A stretch of 64,000 bases of DNA from Methylococcaceae bacterium (GTDB lineage: Bacteria > Pseudomonadota > Gammaproteobacteria > Methylococcales > Methylomonadaceae): contig JAKIUK010000001.1 of NCBI GenBank assembly GCA_021647585.1, positions 62,001 through 126,000 of the forward strand, in the 5' to 3' direction. The notes beneath the pieces were generated by a model that did not search any database, was not told the DNA's origin, and was given only the letters and a program-made list of their open reading frames with translations. Position numbers and translations under genes: made by a program. Positions 38,738 to 49,615 of the stretch are shown here, one piece after another (positions within the stretch are counted from its first letter, which is position 1; the number at the start of each line of letters is the position of its first letter).

Positions 38738-40189
38738 TTACTCGAAACCTTGGGGTGTTTGTTGATGCCAGTTGGTAACCTGTTGATATTGATGAGCAAT
38801 ATTCAACAAGCGAGCTTCTGTAAAATAATTGCCTATCACTTGTAAACCCACGGGTTTGTTATCTACAAATCCAGCGGGGATAGACATGGCCGGTAAGCCA
38901 GCCAGGTTAATGGCAATGGTATAAATGTCAGCAAGATACATTTCGATAGGATCGCCGGTTTTTTCACCTTGGGCAAAAGCAGTGGAGGGTGAAACAGGAC
39001 CCATTAGTACATCAACTTCGGATAGTGCTTTATTGAAATCTTCAGAAATTAAGCGACGAACTTTTTGTGCCTTAATATAATAGGCATCGTAATATCCCGC
39101 AGATAATGCATAGGTGCCCATTAAAATACGACGTTTAACTTCAGCGCCAAAAGCTTCACCGCGTGAACGGATATATAAATCATTCAAGTCAGCAGGATTA
39201 TCGCAGCGATAACCAAAACGCACTCCATCAAAACGGGATAGATTGGCAGAACATTCTGCCGAGGCAATGACGTAATAGGCGGGTATTGCCAGCTTCATAT
39301 TAGGTAGCGAGACTTCTTTGACTTCTGCTCCTAATTTACGATATTCATTAATTGCTGCTTCAATCGTTGTGGCTATATCGTTATTTAAATCGGCACTGAA
39401 AAATTCTTTAGGCAAGCCAATCTTTAACCCTTCAAGGCTGTTATTTAATCCGGCTGAATAGTCCGGAACAGCTTGCTCTACACTGGTTGAATCCTTGCTG
39501 TCAAAGCCGGCCATGGTTTGCAGTAATAATGCTGCATCTTCTGCAGACCTGGCCATAGGGCCGCCCTGGTCTAGGCTGGATGCGAAAGCAATCATGCCAT
39601 AGCGGGATACTCTGCCGTAAGTAGGTTTTAATCCGGTAATGCCGCATAATGATGCGGGTTGGCGTATTGATCCGCCGGTATCTGTGCCAGTAACAGCAGG
39701 GGCTAACCGTGCGGCAACTGCAGCAGCAGAACCACCTGACGAACCACCGGGGACAGTGTTGGTATCCCAAGGGTTTTGTACTGCGCCATAAAAACTGGTT
39801 TCATTGGATGAGCCCATGGCAAATTCATCCATATTTAATTTACCCAGCATGACTGCACCCGCATTATTGAAGTTTTCAATAACGGTAGCATTATAAGGTG
39901 CGATAAAGTTATCCAGCATTTTTGAAGCACAAGAGGTTTTGATGTCTTGTGTGCAAAAAATATCTTTTTGGGCAATAGGTATTCCTGTTAATAGTTTCGC
40001 ATTACCTGCTGATAATTGAGTGTCGGCTATTTTTGCATCTTCCAGAGCGTGTTCTTCGGTAACCGTAATAAAACAATTGAGTGCTTTATGTTTTTTTATT
40101 CGTTGCAGATAAGCTTGTGTCAACTCTACGCTGGAGTATTTTCCTGAACGTAAGTCTTTAGCCTGTTCTGTAATTGTTTTGTTGTGCAT
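38738..40189 (-). CDS. gatA: Aspartyl/glutamyl-tRNA amidotransferase subunit A
   Basis: 483 residues, standard length. The amidase signature is complete: catalytic Lys in PIAQKDIFC, then [18 protein letters not shown] and [14 protein letters not shown] with the Ser-cis-Ser catalytic serines. It hydrolyses glutamine to supply ammonia to GatB. It lies 8 bp after gatC. Confidence 0.97.
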   Translation of the reverse strand: MHNKTITEQAKDLRSGKYSSVELTQAYLQRIKKHKALNCFITVTEEHALEDAKIADTQLSAGNAKLLTGIPIAQKDIFCTQDIKTSCASKMLDNFIAPYNATVIENFNNAGAVMLGKLNMDEFAMGSSNETSFYGAVQNPWDTNTVPGGSSGGSAAAVAARLAPAVTGTDTGGSIRQPASLCGITGLKPTYGRVSRYGMIAFASSLDQGGPMARSAEDAALLLQTMAGFDSKDSTSVEQAVPDYSAGLNNSLEGLKIGLPKEFFSADLNNDIATTIEAAINEYRKLGAEVKEVSLPNMKLAIPAYYVIASAECSANLSRFDGVRFGYRCDNPADLNDLYIRSRGEAFGAEVKRRILMGTYALSAGYYDAYYIKAQKVRRLISEDFNKALSEVDVLMGPVSPSTAFAQGEKTGDPIEMYLADIYTIAINLAGLPAMSIPAGFVDNKPVGLQVIGNYFTEARLLNIAHQYQQVTNWHQQTPQGFE

Positions 40190-40197
40190 AGTGATTC

Positions 40198-40485
40198 TTA
40201 GTCGATAACTTTAGGTACTAAATACAGTCCTGCTTCAATTTGCGGGGCAATAGACTGGAAATTTTCGCGCTGATTGTGTTCTGAAACGGTATCCGGGCGC
40301 AATCGTTGCATCTGATCCATAGGGTGTGCCATGGGCTGGACGGTATCGGTAAAGGTATCACCCATTTGGGTCATTAAATCCAGCATATTAGATAAATCTT
40401 TAGCGTAAGCATCGGTATCTTGTTCATCAATTCCCAGTCTTGCCAAATAGGCAATTTTTTTTACTTCATCAGCCGACAACGACAT
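40198..40485 (-). CDS. gatC: Aspartyl/glutamyl-tRNA amidotransferase subunit C
   Basis: 95 residues, normal for GatC. Starts [19 protein letters not shown], and contains [18 protein letters not shown], a typical late motif. It stabilises GatA on GatB. It is first in the operon, divergent from mreB; the 111-bp space between them carries both promoters. Confidence 0.96.
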   Translation of the reverse strand: MSLSADEVKKIAYLARLGIDEQDTDAYAKDLSNMLDLMTQMGDTFTDTVQPMAHPMDQMQRLRPDTVSEHNQRENFQSIAPQIEAGLYLVPKVID

Positions 40486-40547
40486 TTTTTAACTCCAAAG
40501 GTTACTTTTTATAAATATGATACTTTATATCTTGCCCAAATACCTGC

Positions 40548-41640
<1,093 letters not shown>

Positions 41641-41662
41641 TTGATATTGATATAGGCATTTG

Positions 41663-41694
41663 TGGCTAGGCTTATGTCTGGCCATTTTTGTTTT
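41663..41694 (+). terminator. Intrinsic terminator or attenuator after mreB
   Basis: TGGCTAG (41663-41669) and CTGGCCA (41678-41684) form a 7-bp stem with one G-U pair and an 8-base loop, followed by TTTTTGTTTT. It lies 22 bases after the mreB stop and before mreC. Partial read-through would lower mreCD expression relative to mreB. Confidence 0.55.
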
Positions 41695-41809
41695 AGATGT
41701 ATCGTCTTTGCTAAACCATTCTTATTCCACTTAAAATGGATTTTTTAGATTGAACAATGATGATGTTTGCAGTACTAATGGGTAAAAATTTTGTGTGTGA
41801 GGTTTTGTT

Positions 41810-42814
41810 ATAAAACTTTTATTTGCTTCAGGTCCTTCTCTTAACACCCGATTACTTATTGTAGTTCTGGTATCAGTTATTTTACTTGCTGTCGAGCATC
41901 GTAGCTCACGGATGGATAATACACGTTCGATTTTATCAGTACTTGTTTATCCAATTCAGTTACTGGTGAGTATGCCTGTAGATTTTGTCGAAGATACTTA
42001 TGAAATGCTGATTTCTTATACTGACTTGAAGAAAGAAAACGCGATTCTTAAACAAAAACAGTTGATTGATAGTATCAAGTTGTTGAAATTTGCTGCTTTG
42101 GAAAATGAAAATATTCGCTTACGAAGCTTATTGGAAAATTCATTTAAATTGGGTGAGCAGGTTTTGGTAGCAGAATTGCTATCTGTTAATCTTGTGCCCT
42201 ATGAACATGTGGTAGTGGTTAATAAAGGATCCAGATTTGGAGTGTATGCCAAACAGCCTGTTTTAGATGGTAGCGGCGTTGTGGGACAGGTTATTCGATC
42301 TTTGCCATTGAGTTCAGAAATCATGTTAATTACTGACCCAAATCATGCCATTCCGGTACAGGTTAACCGGAATGGTTTAAGAACAATTGCTATAGGTAGT
42401 GGGCAATTAGACCGTTTGATTTTACCTTTTTTGCCTAATAATGCGGATATCTTACCCGGTGATTTGTTAGTGACTTCTGGTTTGGGGGGGACATTTCCTC
42501 AGGGCTATCCAGTGGCCGTGGTAGATAATTTTACTGTTCAACCAAATAAGCCTTTTGCCAATATTTATGCGACTCCAAAAGCACAGCTGGACAGAAGTCG
42601 TGAATTATTAATAGTCTGGACTGATTCAACACCAGTACCACTTACATTTCCACAACCAAAAACACAAACACAAACACAAACACAAACACAAACACAAACA
42701 CAAACTAAAACTAAAACTAAAACTAAAACTAAAACTAAAACTAAAACAGAAACAGAAACAGAAACAGAAACAGAAACAGAAACAGAAACAAGTGCTGAAA
42801 ATGCAGCACAATAA
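41810..42814 (+). CDS. mreC: Rod-shape-determining protein MreC, apparent ATA start and repeat tail
   Basis: 334 residues if read from ATA 41810, which sits 7 bases after GAGG (41799-41802). Read there, the protein starts IKLLFASGPSLNTRLL, the family's normal opening, with its only membrane helix at about 15-28. The first ATG, at 41912, would cut off that helix. No ATG, GTG or TTG in this frame lies between the upstream TGA and 41912. A coiled coil (about 60-110) and the beta-rich periplasmic domain follow. The last 50 residues are seven TQ, seven TK and seven TE dipeptides, then SAENAAQ. MreC links MreB to PBP2 in the periplasm. It overlaps mreD. Confidence 0.93.
   Translation: MKLLFASGPSLNTRLLIVVLVSVILLAVEHRSSRMDNTRSILSVLVYPIQLLVSMPVDFVEDTYEMLISYTDLKKENAILKQKQLIDSIKLLKFAALENENIRLRSLLENSFKLGEQVLVAELLSVNLVPYEHVVVVNKGSRFGVYAKQPVLDGSGVVGQVIRSLPLSSEIMLITDPNHAIPVQVNRNGLRTIAIGSGQLDRLILPFLPNNADILPGDLLVTSGLGGTFPQGYPVAVVDNFTVQPNKPFANIYATPKAQLDRSRELLIVWTDSTPVPLTFPQPKTQTQTQTQTQTQTQTKTKTKTKTKTKTKTETETETETETETETSAENAAQ
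42662..42787 (+). repeat. Three-block hexanucleotide microsatellite inside mreC
   Basis: Seven ACACAA, seven ACTAAA and seven ACAGAA units, 126 bp in phase with the reading frame. They encode Thr-Gln, Thr-Lys and Thr-Glu dipeptides. Because units are 6 bp, changes in copy number keep mreC in frame. Confidence 0.95.
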
Positions 42815-43298
42815 TCAACACAATACCCAGCGTTATCTGGTCACTCTTTTGTTGGCAATGTGTTTGAAAATATTACCACTACCAGTGGTTTTAAATTACC
42901 TAAATCCAGACTGGGTTCTATTGGTTTTGATCTACTGGACCTTGGCAACACCCGAAAGAGTAGGTGTGTTTAATGCCTTGGTTATCGGCATATTGGTAGA
43001 TGTTTTGACAGGGCGTTTATTAGGGCAGCACGCGTTGATATATGCATTAATCAGTTATACCTGTTTAAAACTCCATAAACGTTTACGACATTATCCGGTA
43101 CCTCAGCAGGCATTGTTTATTTTTCTGTTACTGATGTTTTCTCAAATGATGATGTTCTGGATAGAAAATATACAAGCGCCTGTACAATTAACAGTCTCAT
43201 TTTGGGTGCCTGTATTTACGGGAACAATACTCTGGCCTTTAGTTTATTCAGGGTTGCGTTATTTTCGTATTTTTGGATTTCATGGTAGACATGACTAG
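42801..43298 (+). CDS. mreD: Rod-shape-determining membrane protein MreD
   Basis: 165 residues from ATG 42801, overlapping the mreC end by 14 bases; a GTG 9 bases earlier is an alternative. Five or so hydrophobic segments with the MreD pattern: LNPDWVLLVLIYWTLATPERVGV, GILVDVLTGRLLGQHAL and ISYTCLKLHKRLRHYPV. It is an inner-membrane partner of MreC in the elongasome. Its stop overlaps the start of mrdA. Confidence 0.92.
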   Translation: MQHNNQHNTQRYLVTLLLAMCLKILPLPVVLNYLNPDWVLLVLIYWTLATPERVGVFNALVIGILVDVLTGRLLGQHALIYALISYTCLKLHKRLRHYPVPQQALFIFLLLMFSQMMMFWIENIQAPVQLTVSFWVPVFTGTILWPLVYSGLRYFRIFGFHGRHD

Positions 43299-45147
43299 AT
43301 ATAATGCGATAAAAGACCCGTTAGCTGAAAATCGAATTTTTCTCAGTCGTGTTGTTGCGGTTTTCATTATTGTTTTGCTATTGACCTTTGGTTTAATTGC
43401 CCGGCTTGTCTATTTACAGGTTGTTGGGCATGAGCATTACTCAACTATGGCAAAGTCAAATCGGATCAAGATCGTCCCCTTAATCCCAACACGAGGCATT
43501 ATTTATGATCGGCATGGACGAGTATTGGCAGAAAATATTCCTTCCTATAGTCTGGAGTTAATTCCTGAGCAGATCAAAGATCTTGATGATACCTTACAAA
43601 AATTACAGCAATTATTAGATATTCCAGACGAAAAAATTGAACAGTTTCTGAAACAGAAGAAAAGAGAAAAAAGATTTAGCAGTGTCCCTTTATTACTGCG
43701 AATGAGTGATGAAGAGGTAGCAAAATTTTCTGTAGTCAGACCTTATTATCCAGGTGTTGATGTGCATGCCAGATTGGTTCGTCATTATCCCTATGATATT
43801 TTGACAGCACATGTAGTAGGTTATGTAGGTAGAATTAATGAAAAAGAGTTGAAATCCCTGCCTATGTCTGAGTACAGAGGGACACATCATGTAGGTAAAA
43901 TCGGCATTGAGAAAGCGTACGAGTCGCAATTGCATGGGCAGACGGGGTATTCAGAAATTGAGACCAATGCACAAGGCAGATCTGTTAAATCTGTTGCATC
44001 TGATGATCCTGTTCCCGGTGCAAACTTATATTTGACTCTGGACATAGATTTGCAGAAAACTGCCTATCAGGCTTTAGAGGGATATAACGGTGCTGTTGTT
44101 GCTTTGGAGGTTAAAACAGGCGATATTCTGGTCTTCACTAGCCGCCCGGGGTTTGACCCTAATCCTTTCGTCTATGGTATTAGCAGTAAGGCATATAAAG
44201 CACTTCAACTGTCTGATGACAGACCCATGTTTAACCGTGCTTTACGAGGACAATATCCGCCAGGATCGACAATTAAGCCTTTTATGGGGCTGGCTGGTCT
44301 TGAATACAAGGTGACAGATTTTCAGCATAAATTGTATTGTCCCGGTTATTATCAATTGCCTAAGGTAAAACATAAATACAGGGACTGGAAAAAATGGGGG
44401 CATGGTTGGGTTGATTTGAATGATGCTGTAACTCAGTCGTGTGATGTGTATTTTTATGATTTGGCACGCACTTTAGGAATCGATAGAATGCACGATTTTC
44501 TACAAAAATTTGGTTTTGGAGAAAAAACAGGGGTAGACTTGGTTGGAGAAAAATCAGGGCTGTTACCTTCCAGAGAATGGAAAAGAAAGACCAGAAAACA
44601 ACCCTGGTATCCCGGTGAAACATTGATTGCGGGTATAGGACAGGGGTTTATGCAAGTGACACCTTTGCAATTGGCAAGAGCTACTGCTACTTTGGCTAAC
44701 CGGGGCAGAGTAGTGATGCCCCATTTAGTTGATAGGATTGTTAATTCAAATTATACAAAGGCGGGTGTATCAAAATCGAAATCGCAGATTAATTTGAATC
44801 CAAAAAATGTTGAAGACATTGTTTCAGCAATGGTTAATGTTGTACATGGTGCAAGGGGTACTGCCAGAACATTGAAACAAGACATCAATTATTTAATAGC
44901 GGGTAAAACCGGGACTGCTCAGGTTTTTTCGGTGAAACAAGAAGAAAAATATAATGAAGATGAAATCGCTTTCAAATTAAGGGACCATGCTTTATTTATT
45001 ACTTTTGCACCGGCTTATGATCCACAAATAGCGGTCGCCGTTATTGTGGAAAATGGTGGTCACGGTGGTTCTGTTGCAGCCCCTATTGCAGGCAAAATAA
45101 TGAAACAGTTTTTAATGGGTCCAGAGGAGGTTGTTGATGCAAACTGA
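43282..45147 (+). CDS. mrdA: Penicillin-binding protein 2, elongasome transpeptidase
   Basis: About 621 residues from ATG 43282 (alternatives TTG 43273 and ATG 43291), overlapping the mreD end. One membrane helix (about 27-48). A pedestal domain with TRGIIYDRHGRVLAENIPSY follows, and a transpeptidase domain with PPGSTIKPF (active Ser), SQSCDVYFYDLA and AGKTGTAQVF. PBP2 crosslinks peptidoglycan during cell elongation and works with RodA. It shares the operon and overlaps rodA by 11 bases. Confidence 0.96.
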   Translation: MVDMTRYNAIKDPLAENRIFLSRVVAVFIIVLLLTFGLIARLVYLQVVGHEHYSTMAKSNRIKIVPLIPTRGIIYDRHGRVLAENIPSYSLELIPEQIKDLDDTLQKLQQLLDIPDEKIEQFLKQKKREKRFSSVPLLLRMSDEEVAKFSVVRPYYPGVDVHARLVRHYPYDILTAHVVGYVGRINEKELKSLPMSEYRGTHHVGKIGIEKAYESQLHGQTGYSEIETNAQGRSVKSVASDDPVPGANLYLTLDIDLQKTAYQALEGYNGAVVALEVKTGDILVFTSRPGFDPNPFVYGISSKAYKALQLSDDRPMFNRALRGQYPPGSTIKPFMGLAGLEYKVTDFQHKLYCPGYYQLPKVKHKYRDWKKWGHGWVDLNDAVTQSCDVYFYDLARTLGIDRMHDFLQKFGFGEKTGVDLVGEKSGLLPSREWKRKTRKQPWYPGETLIAGIGQGFMQVTPLQLARATATLANRGRVVMPHLVDRIVNSNYTKAGVSKSKSQINLNPKNVEDIVSAMVNVVHGARGTARTLKQDINYLIAGKTGTAQVFSVKQEEKYNEDEIAFKLRDHALFITFAPAYDPQIAVAVIVENGGHGGSVAAPIAGKIMKQFLMGPEEVVDAN

Positions 45148-46267
45148 AACCAGAAGTGAACAATTTGTTCCCTCTTCTTTTATTGGGAATTTGCTCAGAA
45201 AACTACATATAGACATTCCTCTTTTTATAGGTCTGTTGCTAGTTTGTAGCTTAAGTTTTCTGATTTTGTACAGTGCTGGTGGGCAAGATATAAACATTTT
45301 AATGCGACAAGGTGCGCGGATAGGTGTGGCTTTTATTTTGATGATAGTGCTGGCTCACATAAATCCACAACATTTTCATCGGCATTCTGCAGCACTCTAT
45401 ATTTTTGGGGTGTTATTACTGCTAACTGTTTTATTGGTCGGACAAATTGGGAAAGGTGCTCAGCGCTGGCTGGATTTGGGTTTGTTTCGTTTTCAGCCAT
45501 CAGAAATGATAAAAATTACCACCCCGATGATGATTGCCTGGTATTTATCGGGTTATACATTACCACCGAAACCAATGCAGCTTTTCAGAGCAGCCGTTTT
45601 AATTATTATTCCCACTTTATTGATAGCAAAACAACCTGACCTGGGGACCTCTTTATTAGTCGCAAGTTCAGGTGCTGCGGTATTATTTTTTGCCGGATTA
45701 TCATGGCGGTTTATGTTAATAACGGTAGCGGCATTAGCTTCATTAACACCTGTTTTATGGCATTTTATGCGTGATTATCAGAAGGGAAGAGTGTTGACGC
45801 TGTTAAACCCTGAAGCCGATCCTTTGGGCAAAGGCTACCATATTATCCAGTCTAAAATTGCTATTGGTTCTGGGGGGATACATGGTAAAGGCTGGCTGGG
45901 TAGTACTCAGGCGAAACTGGATTTTCTTCCAGAAAGTTCGACCGATTTTATTTTTGCTGTTTACGCAGAAGAGTTTGGATTTTCGGGTTGCCTTGGGCTA
46001 TTAGTTTTATATTTGTTGATTATTAGCCGCTGTTTGTATATTTCCGTACAAGCCCAGGATACCTATAGTCGGTTACTGGCAGGTAGTTTGACCTTTACTT
46101 TTTTTGTTTATGTTTTTGTAAATATTGGTATGGTGATTGGTATATTACCTGTGGTCGGTGTACCTCTGCCTCTCATAAGTTATGGGGGGACATCAATGGT
46201 GACCTTGTTGGCCAGTTTCGGCATTCTCATGTCTATACACACGCACAGAAAATTATTACCCACTTAG
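45137..46267 (+). CDS. rodA: Rod-shape SEDS glycosyltransferase RodA
   Basis: 376 residues from ATG 45137, 6 bases after AGAGGAGG; a TTG two codons earlier is less likely. Ten or so membrane helices. SEDS motifs include GAQRWLDLGLFRFQPSEMIKI, LLIAKQPDLGTSLLV, LDFLPESSTDFIFAVYAEEFG and LPVVGVPLPLISYGGTS, the last being the family signature. It polymerises lipid II into glycan strands in the inner membrane with PBP2. It overlaps mrdA and is 12 bases from mltB. Confidence 0.96.
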   Translation: MQTETRSEQFVPSSFIGNLLRKLHIDIPLFIGLLLVCSLSFLILYSAGGQDINILMRQGARIGVAFILMIVLAHINPQHFHRHSAALYIFGVLLLLTVLLVGQIGKGAQRWLDLGLFRFQPSEMIKITTPMMIAWYLSGYTLPPKPMQLFRAAVLIIIPTLLIAKQPDLGTSLLVASSGAAVLFFAGLSWRFMLITVAALASLTPVLWHFMRDYQKGRVLTLLNPEADPLGKGYHIIQSKIAIGSGGIHGKGWLGSTQAKLDFLPESSTDFIFAVYAEEFGFSGCLGLLVLYLLIISRCLYISVQAQDTYSRLLAGSLTFTFFVYVFVNIGMVIGILPVVGVPLPLISYGGTSMVTLLASFGILMSIHTHRKLLPT

Positions 46268-46279
46268 GACAATTTAAAA

Positions 46280-47329
46280 ATGAAAAAAACAGTTAGCTGT
46301 TTATTGATATGCTGTGGTTTTATAGTTAGCTTCAATTCATTTTCTGCTCTTGAAGAAAATGAATTATTTAATAGTTTTGTGACTGGTATGGTTAAAAAAC
46401 ATCAGTTTAAAGAAGAACAGTTAAAACAGTTATTTCAATCGGTTGGTATTAAAGAAAATATTATTAAAACCATGAAGAAACCTGCCGAAGGGTTGCCGTG
46501 GTATAAATACCGAAAGATTTTTATGAGCGATAAACGTATCCAAGGGGGAGTAAAATTCTGGCAAGATAATGAGGCGACATTAACGGCTGTAGAATCTAAA
46601 TATGGGGTGTCTGCAGAAATAATAATAGCAATTATTGGTGTTGAAACCTTATATGGAAGAAACACTGGGCATCACAGAGTGATTGATGGACTTTCAACAT
46701 TAGCTTTTGCTTATCCGAAACGAAGCAAGTTTTTTCTTAGTGAACTGGAAAGTTTTTTGATACTTTGTCGTGAAGAAAAAATGAACCCATTGGAACCCAC
46801 AGGTTCTTATGCAGGAGCAATGGGAATCCCACAATTCATGCCGAGTAGCTATAGAGCATATGCAGCTGACTTTGAAAATGATCAAAAAAGAGATATTTGG
46901 AATAATCCGGCTGATGCAATAGCGAGTGTTGCCAATTATTTTTTTAAACATCATTGGCATAAAGATGAGGCCATCGCTTTTCCTGTTACTACTGAAGGTG
47001 AGGTTTATCAGCAGGCTTTAAAACAAGGGCTCAAGCCTGATATGAGTTGGGCTGATTTACAAGCACTGTCGGTGAATTCATTGCAACCAATAAAAGCGGA
47101 TGAAAAGGTTAAATTATTGGCTTATCAGCAGCAAGAAAGTCGCGAATTATGGATAGGGTTGCATAATTTTTATGTGATTACCCGTTATAACCATAGCCCT
47201 TTATATGCTATGGCTGTGTATCAATTGAGTGATGCCATTTATAAGGAAAAGCATAAAGATAGCTTACCAAATGTTTTAGAAAATAAAATGGCTGAAAAAG
47301 TCCCTAAGTTAAAACTTGATAATGAATAA
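46280..47329 (+). CDS. mltB: Membrane-bound lytic murein transglycosylase B
   Basis: 349 residues. Signal peptide at about 1-22 (ending FSA), without the lipobox of E. coli MltB. The catalytic Glu lies in [13 protein letters not shown]. Conserved motifs [19 protein letters not shown] and [14 protein letters not shown] follow. It cleaves peptidoglycan glycan strands in the periplasm to give anhydro-sugars. It overlaps rlpA by 8 bases, in the same operon as rodA. Confidence 0.93.
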   Translation: MKKTVSCLLICCGFIVSFNSFSALEENELFNSFVTGMVKKHQFKEEQLKQLFQSVGIKENIIKTMKKPAEGLPWYKYRKIFMSDKRIQGGVKFWQDNEATLTAVESKYGVSAEIIIAIIGVETLYGRNTGHHRVIDGLSTLAFAYPKRSKFFLSELESFLILCREEKMNPLEPTGSYAGAMGIPQFMPSSYRAYAADFENDQKRDIWNNPADAIASVANYFFKHHWHKDEAIAFPVTTEGEVYQQALKQGLKPDMSWADLQALSVNSLQPIKADEKVKLLAYQQQESRELWIGLHNFYVITRYNHSPLYAMAVYQLSDAIYKEKHKDSLPNVLENKMAEKVPKLKLDNE

Positions 47330-48119
47330 AGTAATTGTTGTTTTAGCCGTCATTGTTAGTAGTGGTTGTACTGTAGAACCAACCGTTAAAGATAGTGCGC
47401 CTGATTCTATTCCTGTTGATGTGATGGCAGTGCCGGATGCAGTCCCCAAGTATGAAAAACGTACCAGGGCAGGGAACCCGATACAATATAAAGTGTTGGG
47501 AAAGCAATATAAAGTATTAGCGGATAGCAAAGGTTATCAGGAAAAAGGTATTGCTTCCTGGTATGGAACAAAATTCCACGGTAGAAAAACTGCGAATGGT
47601 GAGCGTTATAATATGTATGCCATGACTGCGGCACATAAAACCCTGCCCATACCTAGTTATGTACGGGTGACAAATTTAAACAACCAACGAAGTGTCGTTG
47701 TTCGAATTAATGATAGAGGCCCGTTTCATAATAATAGAATTATTGATTTATCCTATGTAGCGGCAATAAAACTGGATATCCAGAAAACAGGAACGGGATT
47801 TGTAGAAATTACTGCTTTGCAACCCAGAGCATCAGCAAAGAGTATTAAAAAAGACTATCAATCTATGCCGCAGCAGAAAAATAGTACATTTTATTTGCAA
47901 ATAGGTGCATTTAACCAGCAAGTAAATGCCTGGCAAATGCGAGAAAAGTTACTGGCAGGGCAGATAATAGACTCAATGATCAAGGTTGCCAAAAATCAGA
48001 ATAATGATTTATATAAGGTGCAGGTTGGGCCTTTGTATTCAGTCTATCAGGCTGATAAAGTCACTAAAAAGCTTGACCTATTGGGCTTTAGAAATACACA
48101 GTTGGTGTTCGAAAAATAA
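47322..48119 (+). CDS. rlpA: Septal-ring lytic transglycosylase RlpA, DPBB-SPOR lipoprotein
   Basis: 265 residues from ATG 47322, inside the mltB end. Signal peptide with lipobox VSSGC (lipid-modified Cys near residue 17). The double-psi beta-barrel domain has [34 protein letters not shown] and VRINDRGPF; the C-terminal SPOR domain has [11 protein letters not shown]. It is an outer-membrane lipoprotein that cleaves denuded glycan at division sites. The stop precedes a MITE by 25 bases. Confidence 0.93.
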   Translation: MNKVIVVLAVIVSSGCTVEPTVKDSAPDSIPVDVMAVPDAVPKYEKRTRAGNPIQYKVLGKQYKVLADSKGYQEKGIASWYGTKFHGRKTANGERYNMYAMTAAHKTLPIPSYVRVTNLNNQRSVVVRINDRGPFHNNRIIDLSYVAAIKLDIQKTGTGFVEITALQPRASAKSIKKDYQSMPQQKNSTFYLQIGAFNQQVNAWQMREKLLAGQIIDSMIKVAKNQNNDLYKVQVGPLYSVYQADKVTKKLDLLGFRNTQLVFEK

Positions 48120-48144
48120 AGTTGCTGCTTAAAATCCTGACTCC

Positions 48145-48290
48145 TTAATTCTACTTTGTCACATTTGAATGGATACTATACAAAAGTATTTTCGTGCGTT
48201 GTACGTACTATTTCGGTGATGGAAGGATAAAAAAATAATTTGGGTGCGTGCAACGCACCCTACATTTATAATCTGACAAAGGAGAATTAA
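48145..48290. repeat. TTAATTCTACTTTGTC-type MITE, copy 3 (inverted)
   Basis: 146 bp, ends TTAATTCTACTTTGTC and GACAAAGGAGAATTAA. It is the reverse orientation of the copies at 19753 and 33803, since the CACATTTGAATGG block is on the left here. It separates rlpA from dacA; 48291-48448 holds no gene and probably carries the dacA promoter (a TACAAT-like -10 at 48406-48411). Confidence 0.75.
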
Positions 48291-48448
48291 TAATGTCTCT
48301 AATAATTCGTGGCAACCATCTATAAACATATAATCCTCGCTATGTATTCAAAAATTATAATTGCATATTTGCTCAGACAGAATTATTAGGGCTGCCCTTA
48401 AATGCTACAATAACAGAATCTTTTTTAGAGTTACTTCGGATAATAATA

Positions 48449-49612
48449 ATGCCCTTATTTATACGTAATTATTTTATTTTGTTTTTAGTTTTGTTTTTGT
48501 TTTTGTTTTTAAATACGGCAAAGGCAACAAACAAGATTTTGATTCCAGCTGCACCTAGTGTAGCCGCAAGTAGTTTTATACTGCTGGATTTTAATAGTGG
48601 AAAGGTATTGGCTGAAAAAAATGCAGATCAACGGCTTGCGCCAGCAAGTCTAACCAAGATAATGACAGTTTATGTCATATTCAGAGAATTAAAGAACGGT
48701 CATTTAACCCTCGATGAAAAAGTAACGATTAGTAAAAAAGCCTGGCAGACGCCTGGTTCAAGAATGTTTGTTGAAGTTAATAAACAGGTTGCTATAGAAG
48801 ATTTACTACATGGCGTTATAATTCAATCAGGTAATGATGCGAGTGTTGCATTAGCCGAACATGTAGCGGGTGATGAATCAACTTTTGCAGCAATGATGAA
48901 TCAAAATGCGGTACGGCTTGGTATGATGGATACTCATTTTGAAAATAGCATGGGCCTTCCCCGTGAAAATCACTACACAACAGCAAGAGATCTGGCTAAA
49001 TTAACAACAGCAGTGATTCGTGAATTTCCTGAGTATTACCGTTGGGATTCAGAAAAAGAGTTTACTTTTAATAATATTACTCAGCCAAATAGAAACAAAC
49101 TTTTATGGCGCGACAAATCAGTAGATGGTGTGAAAACAGGTTATACGGAAGAAGCAGGTTATTGCATGGTGGCTTCGGCAAAACGTGAAGGTATGCGTCT
49201 GATTTCTGTGGTAATGGGTACAGCGAGTGCCAATGCCAGAGCCAATGAAAGTCAGAGTTTATTAAATTATGGATTTCGTTTTTTTGAAACGCATAAGCTT
49301 TATTCAGAACTTGAAGCTTTAACTGAGACCAGAATATGGAAAGGGGATAGTAAAAAATTGCCTATGGGACTGACTGATGATCTATACGTTACTATCCCAC
49401 GTCGACATTACAATGATTTAAAAGCAGAAATTAAACTGGATAAAAAAATTATTGCACCTGTTAAGCAAGGCGAAGTGTTTGGTGCGGTCAAAGTTTCACT
49501 TGCCGGAAATGTAGTTGCAAGCAGACCATTGAAGGCATTAAAAACAGTTAACAAAGGCGGTTTGGTTCAAAGGCTCTATGATGAAGCTATGCTGATGCTA
49601 GATATGGAGTAG
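48449..49612 (+). CDS. dacA: D-alanyl-D-alanine carboxypeptidase, PBP5/6 type
   Basis: 387 residues. Signal peptide at about 1-26. Active Ser in PASLTKIMTVYVIF, SGN motif in IQSGNDASVAL, and KTG in DGVKTGYTEEAGYC. A C-terminal beta domain and an amphipathic end (LVQRLYDEAMLMLDME) for membrane attachment. It removes the terminal D-Ala from peptidoglycan stem peptides in the periplasm. It is 3 bases from the D-amino acid aminotransferase gene. Confidence 0.95.
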   Translation: MPLFIRNYFILFLVLFLFLFLNTAKATNKILIPAAPSVAASSFILLDFNSGKVLAEKNADQRLAPASLTKIMTVYVIFRELKNGHLTLDEKVTISKKAWQTPGSRMFVEVNKQVAIEDLLHGVIIQSGNDASVALAEHVAGDESTFAAMMNQNAVRLGMMDTHFENSMGLPRENHYTTARDLAKLTTAVIREFPEYYRWDSEKEFTFNNITQPNRNKLLWRDKSVDGVKTGYTEEAGYCMVASAKREGMRLISVVMGTASANARANESQSLLNYGFRFFETHKLYSELEALTETRIWKGDSKKLPMGLTDDLYVTIPRRHYNDLKAEIKLDKKIIAPVKQGEVFGAVKVSLAGNVVASRPLKALKTVNKGGLVQRLYDEAMLMLDME

Positions 49613-49615
49613 CAA

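Noticed and set aside
42662..42787. Possible CRISPR array because of regular repeats
   Set aside because: Units are 6 bp, adjacent, in frame with mreC, and have no spacers. No CRISPR array or cas gene was seen anywhere.
42626..42811. 61-codon Cys/Phe/Ser-rich frame on the minus strand
   Set aside because: Simply the complement of the hexanucleotide microsatellite in mreC.
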